A stretch of DNA of 56,391 nt from Candidatus Desulfatibia vada. Lineage in GTDB: Bacteria > Desulfobacterota > Desulfobacteria > Desulfobacterales > UBA11574. Positions within the stretch are counted from its first letter, which is position 1, and each line of letters begins with the position of its first letter. Shown piece by piece: positions 8,999-17,661 of the stretch. Below the pieces are notes generated by a model. The model worked only from the letters and a program-made list of their open reading frames with translations, did not search any database and was not told the DNA's origin. Position numbers and translations under genes: made by a program. The DNA is taken from assembly GCA_014383215.1 (NCBI GenBank), contig JACNIG010000142.1:1-56391 (forward strand), in the 5' to 3' direction.

Positions 8999-9853
8999 TT
9001 ACCTAATCGAGTTTGACTCGATTAGGTTGTTGCTTAATTTGACAAACTCGGCGATGCTTAGAGTTTCGGCACGGCGGTCAGGATCAATATCCGAACGTTG
9101 CAGTAATTGGGCGGCTGTCTTGGAATCAATGTTGAGTTGGCTGGCGCTAAGCGCGTTTTTAAGGGTTTTTCTTCTGTTTCCGAAACCTGCTTTGACTACC
9201 TTGAAAAGGACGGTTTCATCATGTGCCGATATTTCCGGGGATGATTTAAAAATGAATTCAAGAACCTCGGAATCGACTTTGGGTTTCGGAAAGAAAAGAG
9301 CAGCCTTGACATCGGCTATTTTTTTTATATCGCTGCAGTACCGCAGCATAACCGTAAGTCGTCCATATGCCTTGCAGCCGGGGTAAGCGGTAATGCGTTG
9401 GGCCAGTTCTTTCTGGAACATGAGAACGGCCCGGCATACCACGCTTCTGGAAGTTATAAGTTGAACAAGAACTTGAGAAGAGATGTTGTAGGGAAGATTC
9501 CCCATGACGACGATTTTACGGCGCATGTTTTCAGCCAGCGCCTGAATATCGATCTTAAGTATATCTTCCCCCATTAAAACAACATTTGAAAGGTTATTGA
9601 CAAGAAGCTGGGTTTTAAGAATATCTAAAACTTGACGATCTTTTTCAACCGCATAGACCTTCTTAACGGTTCGAGCCACAGGGATAGTAAGGGCACCGAG
9701 ACCGGCCCCGATTTCCAGAACGACATCCTCGGGCAAGATTCCGCTGCGTCTGACAATCATCTCTGCGGTGGTCGGCTCCGTCAAAAAATTTTGGCCGAGT
9801 TGCTTCTTGGGCCGCACATTATGAGCCGCAAGGAGTATTTTGGGATATATCAT
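8999..9853 (-). CDS. rsmA: 16S rRNA (adenine1518-N6/adenine1519-N6)-dimethyltransferase
   Basis: KsgA/RsmA dimethylates two adjacent adenines in helix 45 of 16S rRNA late in small-subunit assembly. Visible are KKQLGQNFL, the SAM-binding loop LEIGAGLGALT, the acidic residue in VYAVEKD, and the catalytic NLPYN motif. The frame is open back to a TTG at 9880; the ATG at 9853 gives the conventional N-terminus, although the ribosome site is weak. The last codons (NLIESNSIR and the stop) are made of a perfect palindrome belonging to a dispersed repeat family, so the C-terminus was probably supplied by the repeat. It converges with the M16 gene, leaving two bases between stop codons. Confidence 0.95.
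   Translation of the reverse strand: MIYPKILLAAHNVRPKKQLGQNFLTEPTTAEMIVRRSGILPEDVVLEIGAGLGALTIPVARTVKKVYAVEKDRQVLDILKTQLLVNNLSNVVLMGEDILKIDIQALAENMRRKIVVMGNLPYNISSQVLVQLITSRSVVCRAVLMFQKELAQRITAYPGCKAYGRLTVMLRYCSDIKKIADVKAALFFPKPKVDSEVLEFIFKSSPEISAHDETVLFKVVKAGFGNRRKTLKNALSASQLNIDSKTAAQLLQRSDIDPDRRAETLSIAEFVKLSNNLIESNSIR
9001..9027. repeat. CCTAATCGAG palindrome, copy B, inside the rsmA 3' end
   Basis: ACCTAATCGAGT and its exact complement ACTCGATTAGGT flank a 3-base loop. It overlaps the rsmA stop codon and begins 5 bases after the stop of the converging M16 gene. It may act as a bidirectional transcription stop, which is inference from position. Confidence 0.85.
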
Positions 9854-10040
9854 ACTTTTTTCGTGAACGTATTTTTGCAAATATTTTCCGCGTTATAAAG
9901 TAAGCCACAATACCCGGCACAATACCGAGTATCGCTCCCCCGGCAATCTCAGCAACGGTGACATCCAATCCCAGCGCCGTCAGTTCCCGTATTGACTCGT
10001 AACTAATGTCATGAGGTATTGATTTGCCGAGCATAAACAT
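9819..10040 (-). pseudogene. DUF2062-like membrane protein, C-terminal remnant
   Basis: The 73-residue frame contains IRELTALGLDVTVAEIAGG and a hydrophobic segment (ILGIVPGIVAYFITRKIF) that resemble the C-terminal end of DUF2062 membrane proteins. The in-frame sequence continues upstream as PVFYIASYKAG, also like the family, and then meets a TAA stop. No N-terminal half is found. A short alternative frame with a ribosome site (10165 to 10058) reads through the same area but is not recognisable. I read this as a truncated gene; expression as a small membrane protein cannot be excluded. It overlaps the rsmA start by about 35 bases. Confidence 0.5.
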
Positions 10041-10266
10041 TCCGGCTTTATAACTTGCTATGTAGAATACAGGTTAAGCCAGTGGCTTGACATTTTGGTG
10101 TTCAGGTTGTTCTTGTCCGATTTCATCAGAAAGGGATTAACATGAAAGCCTTTTCTTCTCAACATAAAATCACCTAGCTATTTTATAATGAAAAGTTGCT
10201 AAAATTTACAGGCTGTGGTGTACTTCACTTTGTAAATACAATTGATTAGTGTCCAAGGAGAATAAC

Positions 10267-10656
10267 ATGACGAGGAGAAAGGGAAAATCAGTAAGTTTTG
10301 ATGCCATGGTGAAATTCTTCATGCAATACTACAACATCCCTACTCGCAAAGATATTGACAAACTGATGGCCAAAATGGATCAATTGGAAAAGCTGATCAA
10401 GCCAACAGCCACCGGTAAGAGCCGAAAGGTTTCCGGTCCCAAGGCAGCCAAAGGCAGAGCAATAGCCAGCCGATCTGCCGCGACTTCGGCTGACATCACG
10501 CTGGATGTTATTAAACGTTTCCGAAAAGGTGTTGGGTTTGCCGAAATTCAGGTCCGAACAGGTTTTGGAGAAAAAAAGCTTCGCAATATTATTTTTCGGC
10601 TTCACAAGATGGGCAAAATCGTTCGCAAAAGTCGTGGAATTTACTTAGTGCCATAA
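10267..10656 (+). CDS. Second H1-like/winged-helix nucleoid protein
   Basis: Predicted DNA-binding protein of 129 residues. The frame opens at 10249, but AAGGAG lies just before the ATG at 10267, which is therefore the start. An N-terminal helical region (KDIDKLMAKMDQLEKLIK) is followed by a basic, low-complexity linker (KGRAIASRSAATS) and a C-terminal domain (ITLDVIKRFRKGVGFAEI onward) ending MGKIVRKSRGIYLVP. This end parallels GMIAAKSRGLYVKK in the protein at 5171. It sits 11 bases before the M16C protease gene, so the two are probably one operon. Function inferred. Confidence 0.8.
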   Translation: MTRRKGKSVSFDAMVKFFMQYYNIPTRKDIDKLMAKMDQLEKLIKPTATGKSRKVSGPKAAKGRAIASRSAATSADITLDVIKRFRKGVGFAEIQVRTGFGEKKLRNIIFRLHKMGKIVRKSRGIYLVP

Positions 10657-10667
10657 AGGACTGATTT

Positions 10668-13661
10668 ATGAAAACCTCTGTTGATCAAAACAACCCGGAT
10701 ATTAGCGCCGGCGGCCGCATTGCCGGTTACGATGTTCAGCGTGTTACAAAAATCAGGGAGACCGGTTTCTATTTTTATGAACTCGAACACACCGCTACAG
10801 GAGCCAAGCATGTCCACATCAGTAATGATGATAAGGAAAACACATTCAGCGTAGCTTTTAAGACAGTTCCGGCAGATTCTACCGGTGTCGCTCACATCCT
10901 GGAACACACGGCCTTATGCGGTTCGGATAAATTTCCTGTTCGTGATCCATTTTTTTCCATGCTGCGCAGGAGTTTGAGCACTTTCATGAACGCTTTTACG
11001 GCATCGGACTGGACCATGTATCCTTTTTCCACCCAGAACAGCAAAGATTTTTACAACCTTATGGACGTTTATCTTGACTCTGCTTTTTATCCCAAAATCG
11101 ATGAGCTGAGCTTCAAACAGGAAGGTCATCGACTGGAAGTTGATGATACGCTATCTTCCGACTCTGTAAAACTGATTTATAAAGGAGTCGTCTATAATGA
11201 GATGAAAGGCGCCATGTCGTCGCCCAGTCAGGTAATGGGCCGGTCTATTTTAAATGCCCTCTACCCTTCAACGACATACAGGTTCAATTCGGGTGGTGAT
11301 CCGGCAGTTATACCTACTTTGACCTATACACATCTTAAAGCTTTCCATAAAAGACATTATCATCCGAGCAACACTTTTTTTTATACTTACGGAAACTTGC
11401 CTTTAAAAGACCATTTGAGTTTTATCGCTGATAAAATTTTAAAACATTTTGAGCGCATCGATCCCCAAACGGATGTTTCTTCACAACCTCGCTGGAGCGA
11501 ACCTAAAAAAGCAACCTACTCATACCCTTTGGATAAGAATGAAGATCCATCCAAAAAATGCCAGGTTTGTCTAGCCTGGCTCACGGCCGACATCAAGGAT
11601 GCGTTTGAGGTACTGACTCTGGTGCTTTTGGGACAAATTCTTCTTGGAAACTCCGGCTCTCCCCTGCGAAAGGCTCTGATAGATTCAAAATTAGGAACCG
11701 CTCTTGGCGACGGAACCGGATTTGACAGCGCCAACAGAGACACCCTGTTTGTCTGCGGACTGAAAGATGTGAAAGAATCCGCCGCCGGCAAGATCGAAGA
11801 GATCGTATTCGACGTCTTGAAAAATCTATCGTCAAATGGAATTGACAAACAAATGATTGAATCGGCTATTCATCAGCTGGAATTTCATCGCAAAGAGGTA
11901 ACCGGCACACCCTATCCATATGGTATCAAATTGCTGCTTGCTTTTGCCGGCAGCTGGTTCCATGGCGGCGACCCTCTAAAAATATTGCAGTTCGACACTG
12001 ACATTGTAAGGCTCCGCCGGGAAATAGCTCAGGGACCATTTTTTGAAAATTGTATCAAAAAATATTTTTTGGATAATCCGCACCGGGTGCTCATAACACT
12101 TGTCCCTGATCAGCTGTTGGAAGAGCAAGAGGCTGCGCGGGTTGCTGCTGAACTTGGACGCATACAGGCCGATATAAAACCGTCTGACCTTGAAAAAACA
12201 ATTGAGGATGCCAGGGCTCTAAAACAACTCCAGGAAGGCACAGAAGACGTTTCCTGCCTTCCTACCCTGGTACTTGAAGAGATTCCGCCCACAGTGCAAA
12301 GTGTGCAAGCGCCAACATCATTCGACACTGTACCTGCCGCCTTTTATCAGCAGCCGACTTCCGGTATTTTTTATTTCTCGGCGGTTGCCGGAAGCGGATT
12401 GCTGCCCAGGCATCTGCTCCCCCTGGTCCCTTTTTTCTGTTATACGTTTTCTAAAATCGGTACATCTTTTCGCGATTATACCGAATTAGCACAGCTAATT
12501 GATCTTTTTACCGGCGGAATCAGCTTGTCATGTAGTGCACGAACCGGTTTTGAGGCCCAAGGAGGCTGTTTGCCTTTGGTAGTATTCAACGCCAAATGCC
12601 TGGTTAGGAACCAGGAACAGATGTTTGAAATCGCTGAAGAGCTTTTCAGCAAAGTCGATTTTGCAGATCTGGTGCGTTTAAAGAGCCTATTTTTAGAGTA
12701 CCGGGCAGGCCTGGAATCTATGATCGTTCATAATGGCCATCGACTGGCAATGTCTCTGGCTTCGCGGAATTTTTCAACAACCCATGCTCTCGGTGAAATC
12801 TGGCACGGAGTTCACCAGTTGAAAACCATAAAAGAAATAACCGATGATCTTACGGACCACAGACTCCAATCGATCTCCCAAGAGCTTGCTGCTATCGGCA
12901 AAGCCATTTTCATCAAGGATAATTTCAAAATGGCCCTGATCGGCGAAGACCAGACGGTTTCAGAAGCTGCTTCATCGGCGACATCCATTCAGACAAAATT
13001 TGGCAAAAAGCCGGAAGATATAAAATCGGTCCATGGTTTTATACCGCCGGAAGTCGGCCTGACAGATGAAGTCCCCAGAGAAGGCTGGAGTACATCGACC
13101 GCCGTTTCATTTGTCGCCCGGACATTTCCAACCGTTCGACTGGGCCATGATGATGCCCCCGCTTTATCCGTCATCAGCAAGCTCCTCCGCTCTTTGTACC
13201 TGCATCGTGAAATACGTGAAAAAGGCGGAGCATATGGCGGCTTTGCCATATACAACCGTGAAGACGGGCTGTTTTGCTTCGGTTCTTATCGGGATCCACA
13301 CATTGTAACTACCTTGAAAGTATATGATGATGCTCTGACTTTCATCCAATCGGGAAGCTTCAATGATGAAGATGTCAAGGAGGCTATCCTGCAGGTATGC
13401 TCTGACATTGACAAACCCGATACGCCGGGGGCGGCGGCCAGAAAAGCTTTTTTAAGACAGATTATCTCTCTGCCGGACGAGACGCGCCAACGGTTCAAGA
13501 AGCGGCTTTTGGCCGTAACCCGCAATCAGGTTATTGATGCTGCCAAAAGATACTTTGACGATGATAAGAATCATGCTGTAGCCGTAATATCGAGTGAGGA
13601 CCGGTTGCAAGCAGCCAACAAAAGCCTTGCCGGCAATCCTCTGCAACTTCACAGAATCTAA
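10668..13661 (+). CDS. Cytosolic M16C metalloprotease (presequence-protease/PreP type)
   Basis: A 997-residue zinc peptidase of the PreP/Cym1 subfamily, which degrades unfolded peptides inside a closed chamber. The inverted motif is H76-I-L-E79-H80, within the typical context GVAHILEHTALCGS and followed by PVRDPFFSML and FMNAFTASDWTMYPF. The central helical M16C-associated hairpin (about residues 450-520) separates the two lobes; the C-terminal lobe holds LHREIREKGGAYGG. There is no signal peptide. AAGGA stands 8 bases before the ATG. It directly follows the second nucleoid-protein gene. Confidence 0.95.
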   Translation: MKTSVDQNNPDISAGGRIAGYDVQRVTKIRETGFYFYELEHTATGAKHVHISNDDKENTFSVAFKTVPADSTGVAHILEHTALCGSDKFPVRDPFFSMLRRSLSTFMNAFTASDWTMYPFSTQNSKDFYNLMDVYLDSAFYPKIDELSFKQEGHRLEVDDTLSSDSVKLIYKGVVYNEMKGAMSSPSQVMGRSILNALYPSTTYRFNSGGDPAVIPTLTYTHLKAFHKRHYHPSNTFFYTYGNLPLKDHLSFIADKILKHFERIDPQTDVSSQPRWSEPKKATYSYPLDKNEDPSKKCQVCLAWLTADIKDAFEVLTLVLLGQILLGNSGSPLRKALIDSKLGTALGDGTGFDSANRDTLFVCGLKDVKESAAGKIEEIVFDVLKNLSSNGIDKQMIESAIHQLEFHRKEVTGTPYPYGIKLLLAFAGSWFHGGDPLKILQFDTDIVRLRREIAQGPFFENCIKKYFLDNPHRVLITLVPDQLLEEQEAARVAAELGRIQADIKPSDLEKTIEDARALKQLQEGTEDVSCLPTLVLEEIPPTVQSVQAPTSFDTVPAAFYQQPTSGIFYFSAVAGSGLLPRHLLPLVPFFCYTFSKIGTSFRDYTELAQLIDLFTGGISLSCSARTGFEAQGGCLPLVVFNAKCLVRNQEQMFEIAEELFSKVDFADLVRLKSLFLEYRAGLESMIVHNGHRLAMSLASRNFSTTHALGEIWHGVHQLKTIKEITDDLTDHRLQSISQELAAIGKAIFIKDNFKMALIGEDQTVSEAASSATSIQTKFGKKPEDIKSVHGFIPPEVGLTDEVPREGWSTSTAVSFVARTFPTVRLGHDDAPALSVISKLLRSLYLHREIREKGGAYGGFAIYNREDGLFCFGSYRDPHIVTTLKVYDDALTFIQSGSFNDEDVKEAILQVCSDIDKPDTPGAAARKAFLRQIISLPDETRQRFKKRLLAVTRNQVIDAAKRYFDDDKNHAVAVISSEDRLQAANKSLAGNPLQLHRI

Positions 13662-13664
13662 TTG

Positions 13665-13680
13665 GTGTCCATCCATAAAG
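13665..13680. repeat. GTGYCCATCCATAAAG motif, copy 1
   Basis: The same 16-mer, with one mismatch, occurs at 34503-34518 in another intergenic region. Both copies lie at gene ends. It looks like a dispersed short repeat; no function can be assigned. Confidence 0.6.
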
Positions 13681-13697
13681 GGCCCTCAAAATCTTTT

Positions 13698-14579
13698 CTA
13701 CCCAACAGAAGGCCCTAGGAGACTTCTCAACTGCTTGACGGTAGATTCCGAGATCGTTGTTTTGGCCGTTGCGATATCAATGGTATGCCATCCTAAGGTT
13801 TTATAAAGGTCCAGCAGCTGGGGTGTTCTTAATCCGATTTCTTCTATGTGTTTTTCCACAGTTTCTGCATCTCCCCGGACAATAGGCCCGGTGAGCGCTG
13901 CGGGAAGTCCGACCTCTTCGATATTGGACAGGGTACCTTCAATCAAGGGTTTTAATACCTTAAATGCATCTCGGCCTGCTATTCCCGATGCGCCCATGAG
14001 CCGGAATGCAAGGTCAAGCAAGGCCACCAGGTAGTTTGAGGCCACCACCGCCGATGCATGGTAGAGGGTTTTGGCTTCCGTCAGAATTGTAACGCTGCTT
14101 CCACCAAGATCGGCGGCGATTTGCTTTGCCATATTAACCGCATCGTTTTCACCCTCTATAGAAACGGTTATGCCTTGAAAAGGGTTGGTGTTAAATTCTT
14201 TGGAAGCAAAAGTCTGCAGCGGATGCATGGAACCTGTCCGAGCGCCGCATGTTTTTGCAGTTGATAAGATAGTCGACGGTAGAGCACCGCTGCAGTGCAG
14301 CACCACTGCTCTATCGGCAAATCCTTTGTGGCCGGCAATGCTGTCGCAAGTCTCTATAATGGCTCCGTCCGGAGTTGTTATAAAGACAACATCAGCATTG
14401 CGGGTTATTTCCCAGGGAACATCACTGTAATGATCACACCCCATGATTTCTGCCGTCCGTTGGGCTGAAGCTAGACTCCTGCCTGCCAAACCCACGGCTT
14501 TGTACCCTGCCTTGGCAAGAAATATTCCAAGAGCCGTCCCAACCTTACCGCATCCTACAATGGCGAAAGATGGCTTCAT
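13698..14579 (-). CDS. Rossmann-fold and DUF2520 domain protein
   Basis: A 293-residue dehydrogenase-like protein. Residues 1-130 form an NAD(P)-binding Rossmann domain (IVGCGKVGTALGIFLAKAG, then VVFITTPDGAI), and residues 130-285 are the helical DUF2520 domain with the conserved GSMHPLQTFA and LYHASAVVASNYLV segments. The layout resembles 6-phosphogluconate or ketopantoate reductase-like enzymes, but the substrate is unknown. It converges with the M16C gene and lies upstream of nothing obviously related. The start ATG follows AGGAGTC. Confidence 0.88.
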   Translation of the reverse strand: MKPSFAIVGCGKVGTALGIFLAKAGYKAVGLAGRSLASAQRTAEIMGCDHYSDVPWEITRNADVVFITTPDGAIIETCDSIAGHKGFADRAVVLHCSGALPSTILSTAKTCGARTGSMHPLQTFASKEFNTNPFQGITVSIEGENDAVNMAKQIAADLGGSSVTILTEAKTLYHASAVVASNYLVALLDLAFRLMGASGIAGRDAFKVLKPLIEGTLSNIEEVGLPAALTGPIVRGDAETVEKHIEEIGLRTPQLLDLYKTLGWHTIDIATAKTTISESTVKQLRSLLGPSVG

Positions 14580-14596
14580 GTCTGACTCCTTGTTGT

Positions 14597-14622
14597 CCTA
14601 ATTGAGCTGATACTCAACCAGG
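14597..14622. repeat. CCTAATYGAG palindrome, copy C (degenerate)
   Basis: CCTAATTGAG and CTCAACCAGG form an imperfect stem. Next to it GGGGTTATCCGTTATGTG is the complement of the ATAACGGATAAC that flanks copy A at 5813, showing that the repeat unit is longer than the palindrome. Confidence 0.6.
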
Positions 14623-14645
14623 GGTTATCCGTTATGTGTCATCGG

Positions 14646-15926
14646 CTATTTTGCCACCAGTTGTGCCATCCACATAGTCAGAGGCGCGTAAAAAGTAATC
14701 AGCAGCAGATCTACCAGCAGTACCGCTAAAAATGGCAGAATACGCTTGCTGACAGCCGTGAGACTGCTGTCTGAGAGCGAACATGCAACGATCAGACAGA
14801 TTCCCATGGGCGGGGTGAGCATTCCGATGGCCAGATTTGTGACCACAATTGCTCCCAGGTGAATCATATCAATCTTGAGTACAGGAAGCATTGCTGCAAT
14901 CATGGGCACCAGCAGGATTAAAGCCGCCGTGGTCTCTACAAATGTACCTGCAACCAGCAGGATCAAGTTGATCATCAAAAGCAGCAAGACCGGACTTGAA
15001 GTCATTCCGAGCAGGGTGCCGGCCAAGCGGGCGGGGATGTCTTCGATGGCTGCAATCCAGGAAAAGATCGATGCCGTAGCAATGATAAACATGACAATAG
15101 CCGCTACTACGGCCCCTTCGCTGAAGAGGCTGACAAGGTCTTTAAACTTGATTTTTCGATATACAAACATACCGACCACCAGCGCATAGACTACAGCTAC
15201 GGCGGCCGATTCGGTGGCGGTAAAAATACCGCCAAGAATACCTCCCAGGATGATCACCGGTGTCCCCAAGGCCAGAATTGCCCGCTTTAAACTGCGCCAA
15301 ACCTCACTCATCGAAAAGGCTGCCGTGGCCGCGTAACCCTGTTTCCATGAAATCAAGGTTGCAACGCCGATCAGGGACATGCCGATTAAAATCCCGGGCA
15401 GAATTCCGGCCGCAAAAAGCTGGCTGATAGAGGCTCCGGTCAGAAAACCAAAAATAATCATAGGTATTGAAGGTGGAATAATAACCCCGATGGATCCACC
15501 GGATGCCTGTACCGCTGCGGCAAAATCAGGCTCATAGCCCGATCTCTGCATGGCCGGTATCAGAATGGCTCCTACTGCCGCAGTGTCAGCCGCCGCTGAT
15601 CCGGAAATTCCGGCAAAAAACATTGCGGAAACGATGGCTACAGCCGCCAATCCGCCGGGGAGCCATCCAACCAGGGCATTGGCAAAATCTATAATTCTGC
15701 GACTGATTCCGCCGGCTTCCATAATAACTCCGACAAACATGAAAAGCGGAACCGCCAAAAGGTGAAAAGAGTCTGTGCCTCCAAACATCCGCTGAACAAC
15801 CATCATCAACGAAAAGTCGCCTTGAACTATGATACTGAAAATTGAGGCAACACCTATGGCGATTGCAATCGGCGTGTTAATGGCAAAAAGAAAAAGCAAG
15901 GCTAACATGAGGATTTCAGCTGTCAC
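14646..15926 (-). CDS. dctM: TRAP transporter large permease (DctM)
   Basis: The 426-residue, 12-helix subunit that carries Na+-driven uptake in a tripartite ATP-independent transporter. It is hydrophobic throughout, with the family segments VPLFMFVGVIMEAGGIS, GISGSAAADTAAVGAILIP and IPPSIPMIIFG. It overlaps the DctQ gene by 11 bases, as is usual for translationally coupled TRAP genes, and is last in the operon. Full length. Confidence 0.96.
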   Translation of the reverse strand: MTAEILMLALLFLFAINTPIAIAIGVASIFSIIVQGDFSLMMVVQRMFGGTDSFHLLAVPLFMFVGVIMEAGGISRRIIDFANALVGWLPGGLAAVAIVSAMFFAGISGSAAADTAAVGAILIPAMQRSGYEPDFAAAVQASGGSIGVIIPPSIPMIIFGFLTGASISQLFAAGILPGILIGMSLIGVATLISWKQGYAATAAFSMSEVWRSLKRAILALGTPVIILGGILGGIFTATESAAVAVVYALVVGMFVYRKIKFKDLVSLFSEGAVVAAIVMFIIATASIFSWIAAIEDIPARLAGTLLGMTSSPVLLLLMINLILLVAGTFVETTAALILLVPMIAAMLPVLKIDMIHLGAIVVTNLAIGMLTPPMGICLIVACSLSDSSLTAVSKRILPFLAVLLVDLLLITFYAPLTMWMAQLVAK

Positions 15927-16401
15927 GGCTGCATCCTTTTAACTCACCGAACAGCATGGTGAAGCTGTGCAGCGTCAAAATGAGCCCGCTGACAGGAATG
16001 ACAGAAAAGATAATCCATTTGGGCAGGTAAAGGGCCGGAGATATCTGCGCTCTTACAAAATACGCGAACTTGATTCCATATAATATCATAACCCCGAACA
16101 GCAGCATTGAAACCAGATGGACAATTATTGCCGCTGTTTTTTGAACCGGGGCCGGCAGGCGGCCATAAATAATATCTATGCCTGGATGGACGTTGCGGTA
16201 GTAAGCTACCGAACTGCCGAGAAAGGTGAGCCATACCAGTAAATAACGGGCAAGCTCCTCGGACCAGAACAGAGAGTGGTTGAGGGCATAACGGGAAAAA
16301 ACCTGGGCGGCCACAATTGCGGACATGGTAAAACCGAGCCCAAAAAGCAACAATTCAACCCAGCTGTTGACTCTATAACTGCAGCGTTTAAGAGCATTCA
16401 C
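15916..16401 (-). CDS. dctQ: TRAP transporter small permease (DctQ)
   Basis: A 161-residue, four-helix membrane subunit. The family hallmark is ALNHSLFWSEELARYLLVW, followed by FLGSSVAYYRNVHPGID. It lies 8 bases after dctP and overlaps dctM. It bridges the binding protein to the large permease. Confidence 0.95.
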   Translation of the reverse strand: MNALKRCSYRVNSWVELLLFGLGFTMSAIVAAQVFSRYALNHSLFWSEELARYLLVWLTFLGSSVAYYRNVHPGIDIIYGRLPAPVQKTAAIIVHLVSMLLFGVMILYGIKFAYFVRAQISPALYLPKWIIFSVIPVSGLILTLHSFTMLFGELKGCSRDS

Positions 16402-16409
16402 TTTTCTGT

Positions 16410-17387
16410 TTATTTGGTGGCGTTTAATATATCCAAAAGCAGCGCCTGCACCCTCGGTTCCTGGTAGAGATCCATCTCCTTTAATTTTGCCGCCTTGGCG
16501 CGAAAGGCATCGATATCCGGATGCTCTTCAACCAGCATTCCTTTTTCTTTAAGTAAATTCAGCCGCATGGCATTTTTCGAACGATTATCTTTGCGCTGAA
16601 ACAGGGCTGCTTCATAAAGCGCCTTTTGGATTAATTGCTGAGTTTTGGCGTCTAATGTTTTCCACCAGCTAAGAGAAGCCACGTTAATATGCGGGGAATA
16701 GACGTGGCGGGAAAGGGTCATGTATTTTTGAATTTCATAAAATTTATATACTTCCATGACCCACAAAGGATTTTCCTGACCGTCGATGACACCTTGCTCT
16801 AATTCAGTATAAATCGGCCAAGGCATGGGCGTAGGGTTAGCTCCCATGGTCTGCCAGATGGTTTTATGCAAAGCAGATGACATGACCCTGATTTTGAGCC
16901 CTTTGACATCATCCGGTGTTTTGACAGGCCGCTTACTGTTCGTAAGATTCCTAAAGCCGTTTTCTGAGAAACACAGGCCTTTAAAGCCGGAAGTTTCCAG
17001 GCTTTTCATTATCCTGGCACCTAACGGCCCATCCAGAATCCGGTCGGCCTGCTCGTTGCTGTTAAACAAAAAAGGATAGTTGATTACCCTGACGATGGGG
17101 TCAAAAGTGTCAAAAGGGCCGCCGGTGATAATACCCAGCTGGACGGTGTTCATCTGAATTTGTTGCAAGATTTCAGTTTCGTTGCCGATGGCTTTGGAGT
17201 GGAAAATCTGGACTTGGATATCTTGGTTGGATCGCTGTTCAATCAGTTCTTTAAATTTTTCGGCTACAATGTTTTGCGCGGAGCCCGGTTTGGTTACCAC
17301 ACCCAACTTGATCTTAATGACAGCCATCGCCGGTTCAGCAAAAAAGATTAACACAACCGCGGTTAAAATCGCCCAAAATTTTTTCAT
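16410..17387 (-). CDS. dctP: TRAP transporter periplasmic solute-binding protein (DctP)
   Basis: A 325-residue binding protein with a clear signal peptide ending near residue 22 (FFAEPAMA). The DctP fold is shown by KLGVVTKPGSAQNIVAEKF, GFRNLTNSKRPVKTPDD and the ligand-arginine region KGLKIRVMSS, then GQENPLWVME. Such motifs are typical of carboxylate-binding TRAP receptors, but the actual ligand cannot be read. First gene of dctPQM, with AGAGGA before the ATG. It diverges from the hexulose-phosphate genes, which may mean shared control. Confidence 0.95.
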   Translation of the reverse strand: MKKFWAILTAVVLIFFAEPAMAVIKIKLGVVTKPGSAQNIVAEKFKELIEQRSNQDIQVQIFHSKAIGNETEILQQIQMNTVQLGIITGGPFDTFDPIVRVINYPFLFNSNEQADRILDGPLGARIMKSLETSGFKGLCFSENGFRNLTNSKRPVKTPDDVKGLKIRVMSSALHKTIWQTMGANPTPMPWPIYTELEQGVIDGQENPLWVMEVYKFYEIQKYMTLSRHVYSPHINVASLSWWKTLDAKTQQLIQKALYEAALFQRKDNRSKNAMRLNLLKEKGMLVEEHPDIDAFRAKAAKLKEMDLYQEPRVQALLLDILNATK

Positions 17388-17533
17388 AATTAAATCCTCT
17401 TTTAAATTATCGATATCATGGTGTAAATGGATGAGTTAGATTCTGCTTTGATGCTTAAAGGTGACTACAATGGCAAGCCGGATCTTGTCAAGGCAAAACC
17501 ACGGGCAGGTGCTCAAATCCGAGTAATATTGGC

Positions 17534-17562
17534 TTGACATACAGAGGCCGTTTCGTCATACT
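17534..17562 (+). promoter_or_regulatory. Promoter for the phosphohexuloisomerase operon
   Basis: Consensus TTGACA (17534-17539) with a 17-base spacer to CATACT (17557-17562), in the divergent spacer about 100 bases before the first plus-strand gene. Confidence 0.6.
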
Positions 17563-17604
17563 TTCAATCTTTAATAAAAGCAAAGTTGATGGTTTCGTAA
17601 TACG

Positions 17605-17634
17605 TGATGAATTCGACTTTTTACGAATTCATCA
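17605..17634. repeat. TGATGAATTCG palindrome, copy 1
   Basis: TGATGAATTCG and CGAATTCATCA are perfect complements around ACTTTTTA. It lies in the leader of the phosphohexuloisomerase gene. Related copies are at 40695-40717 and 44495-44523, both also just upstream of genes. Confidence 0.75.
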
Positions 17635-17661
17635 ATCTTAAATGTCGCCCTGGGACAAAAT

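Noticed and set aside
10058-10165. 35-codon minus-strand ORF with a ribosome-site-like AGGTGA
   Set aside because: Unrecognisable and lying across the 5' end of a decayed gene; too short to support.
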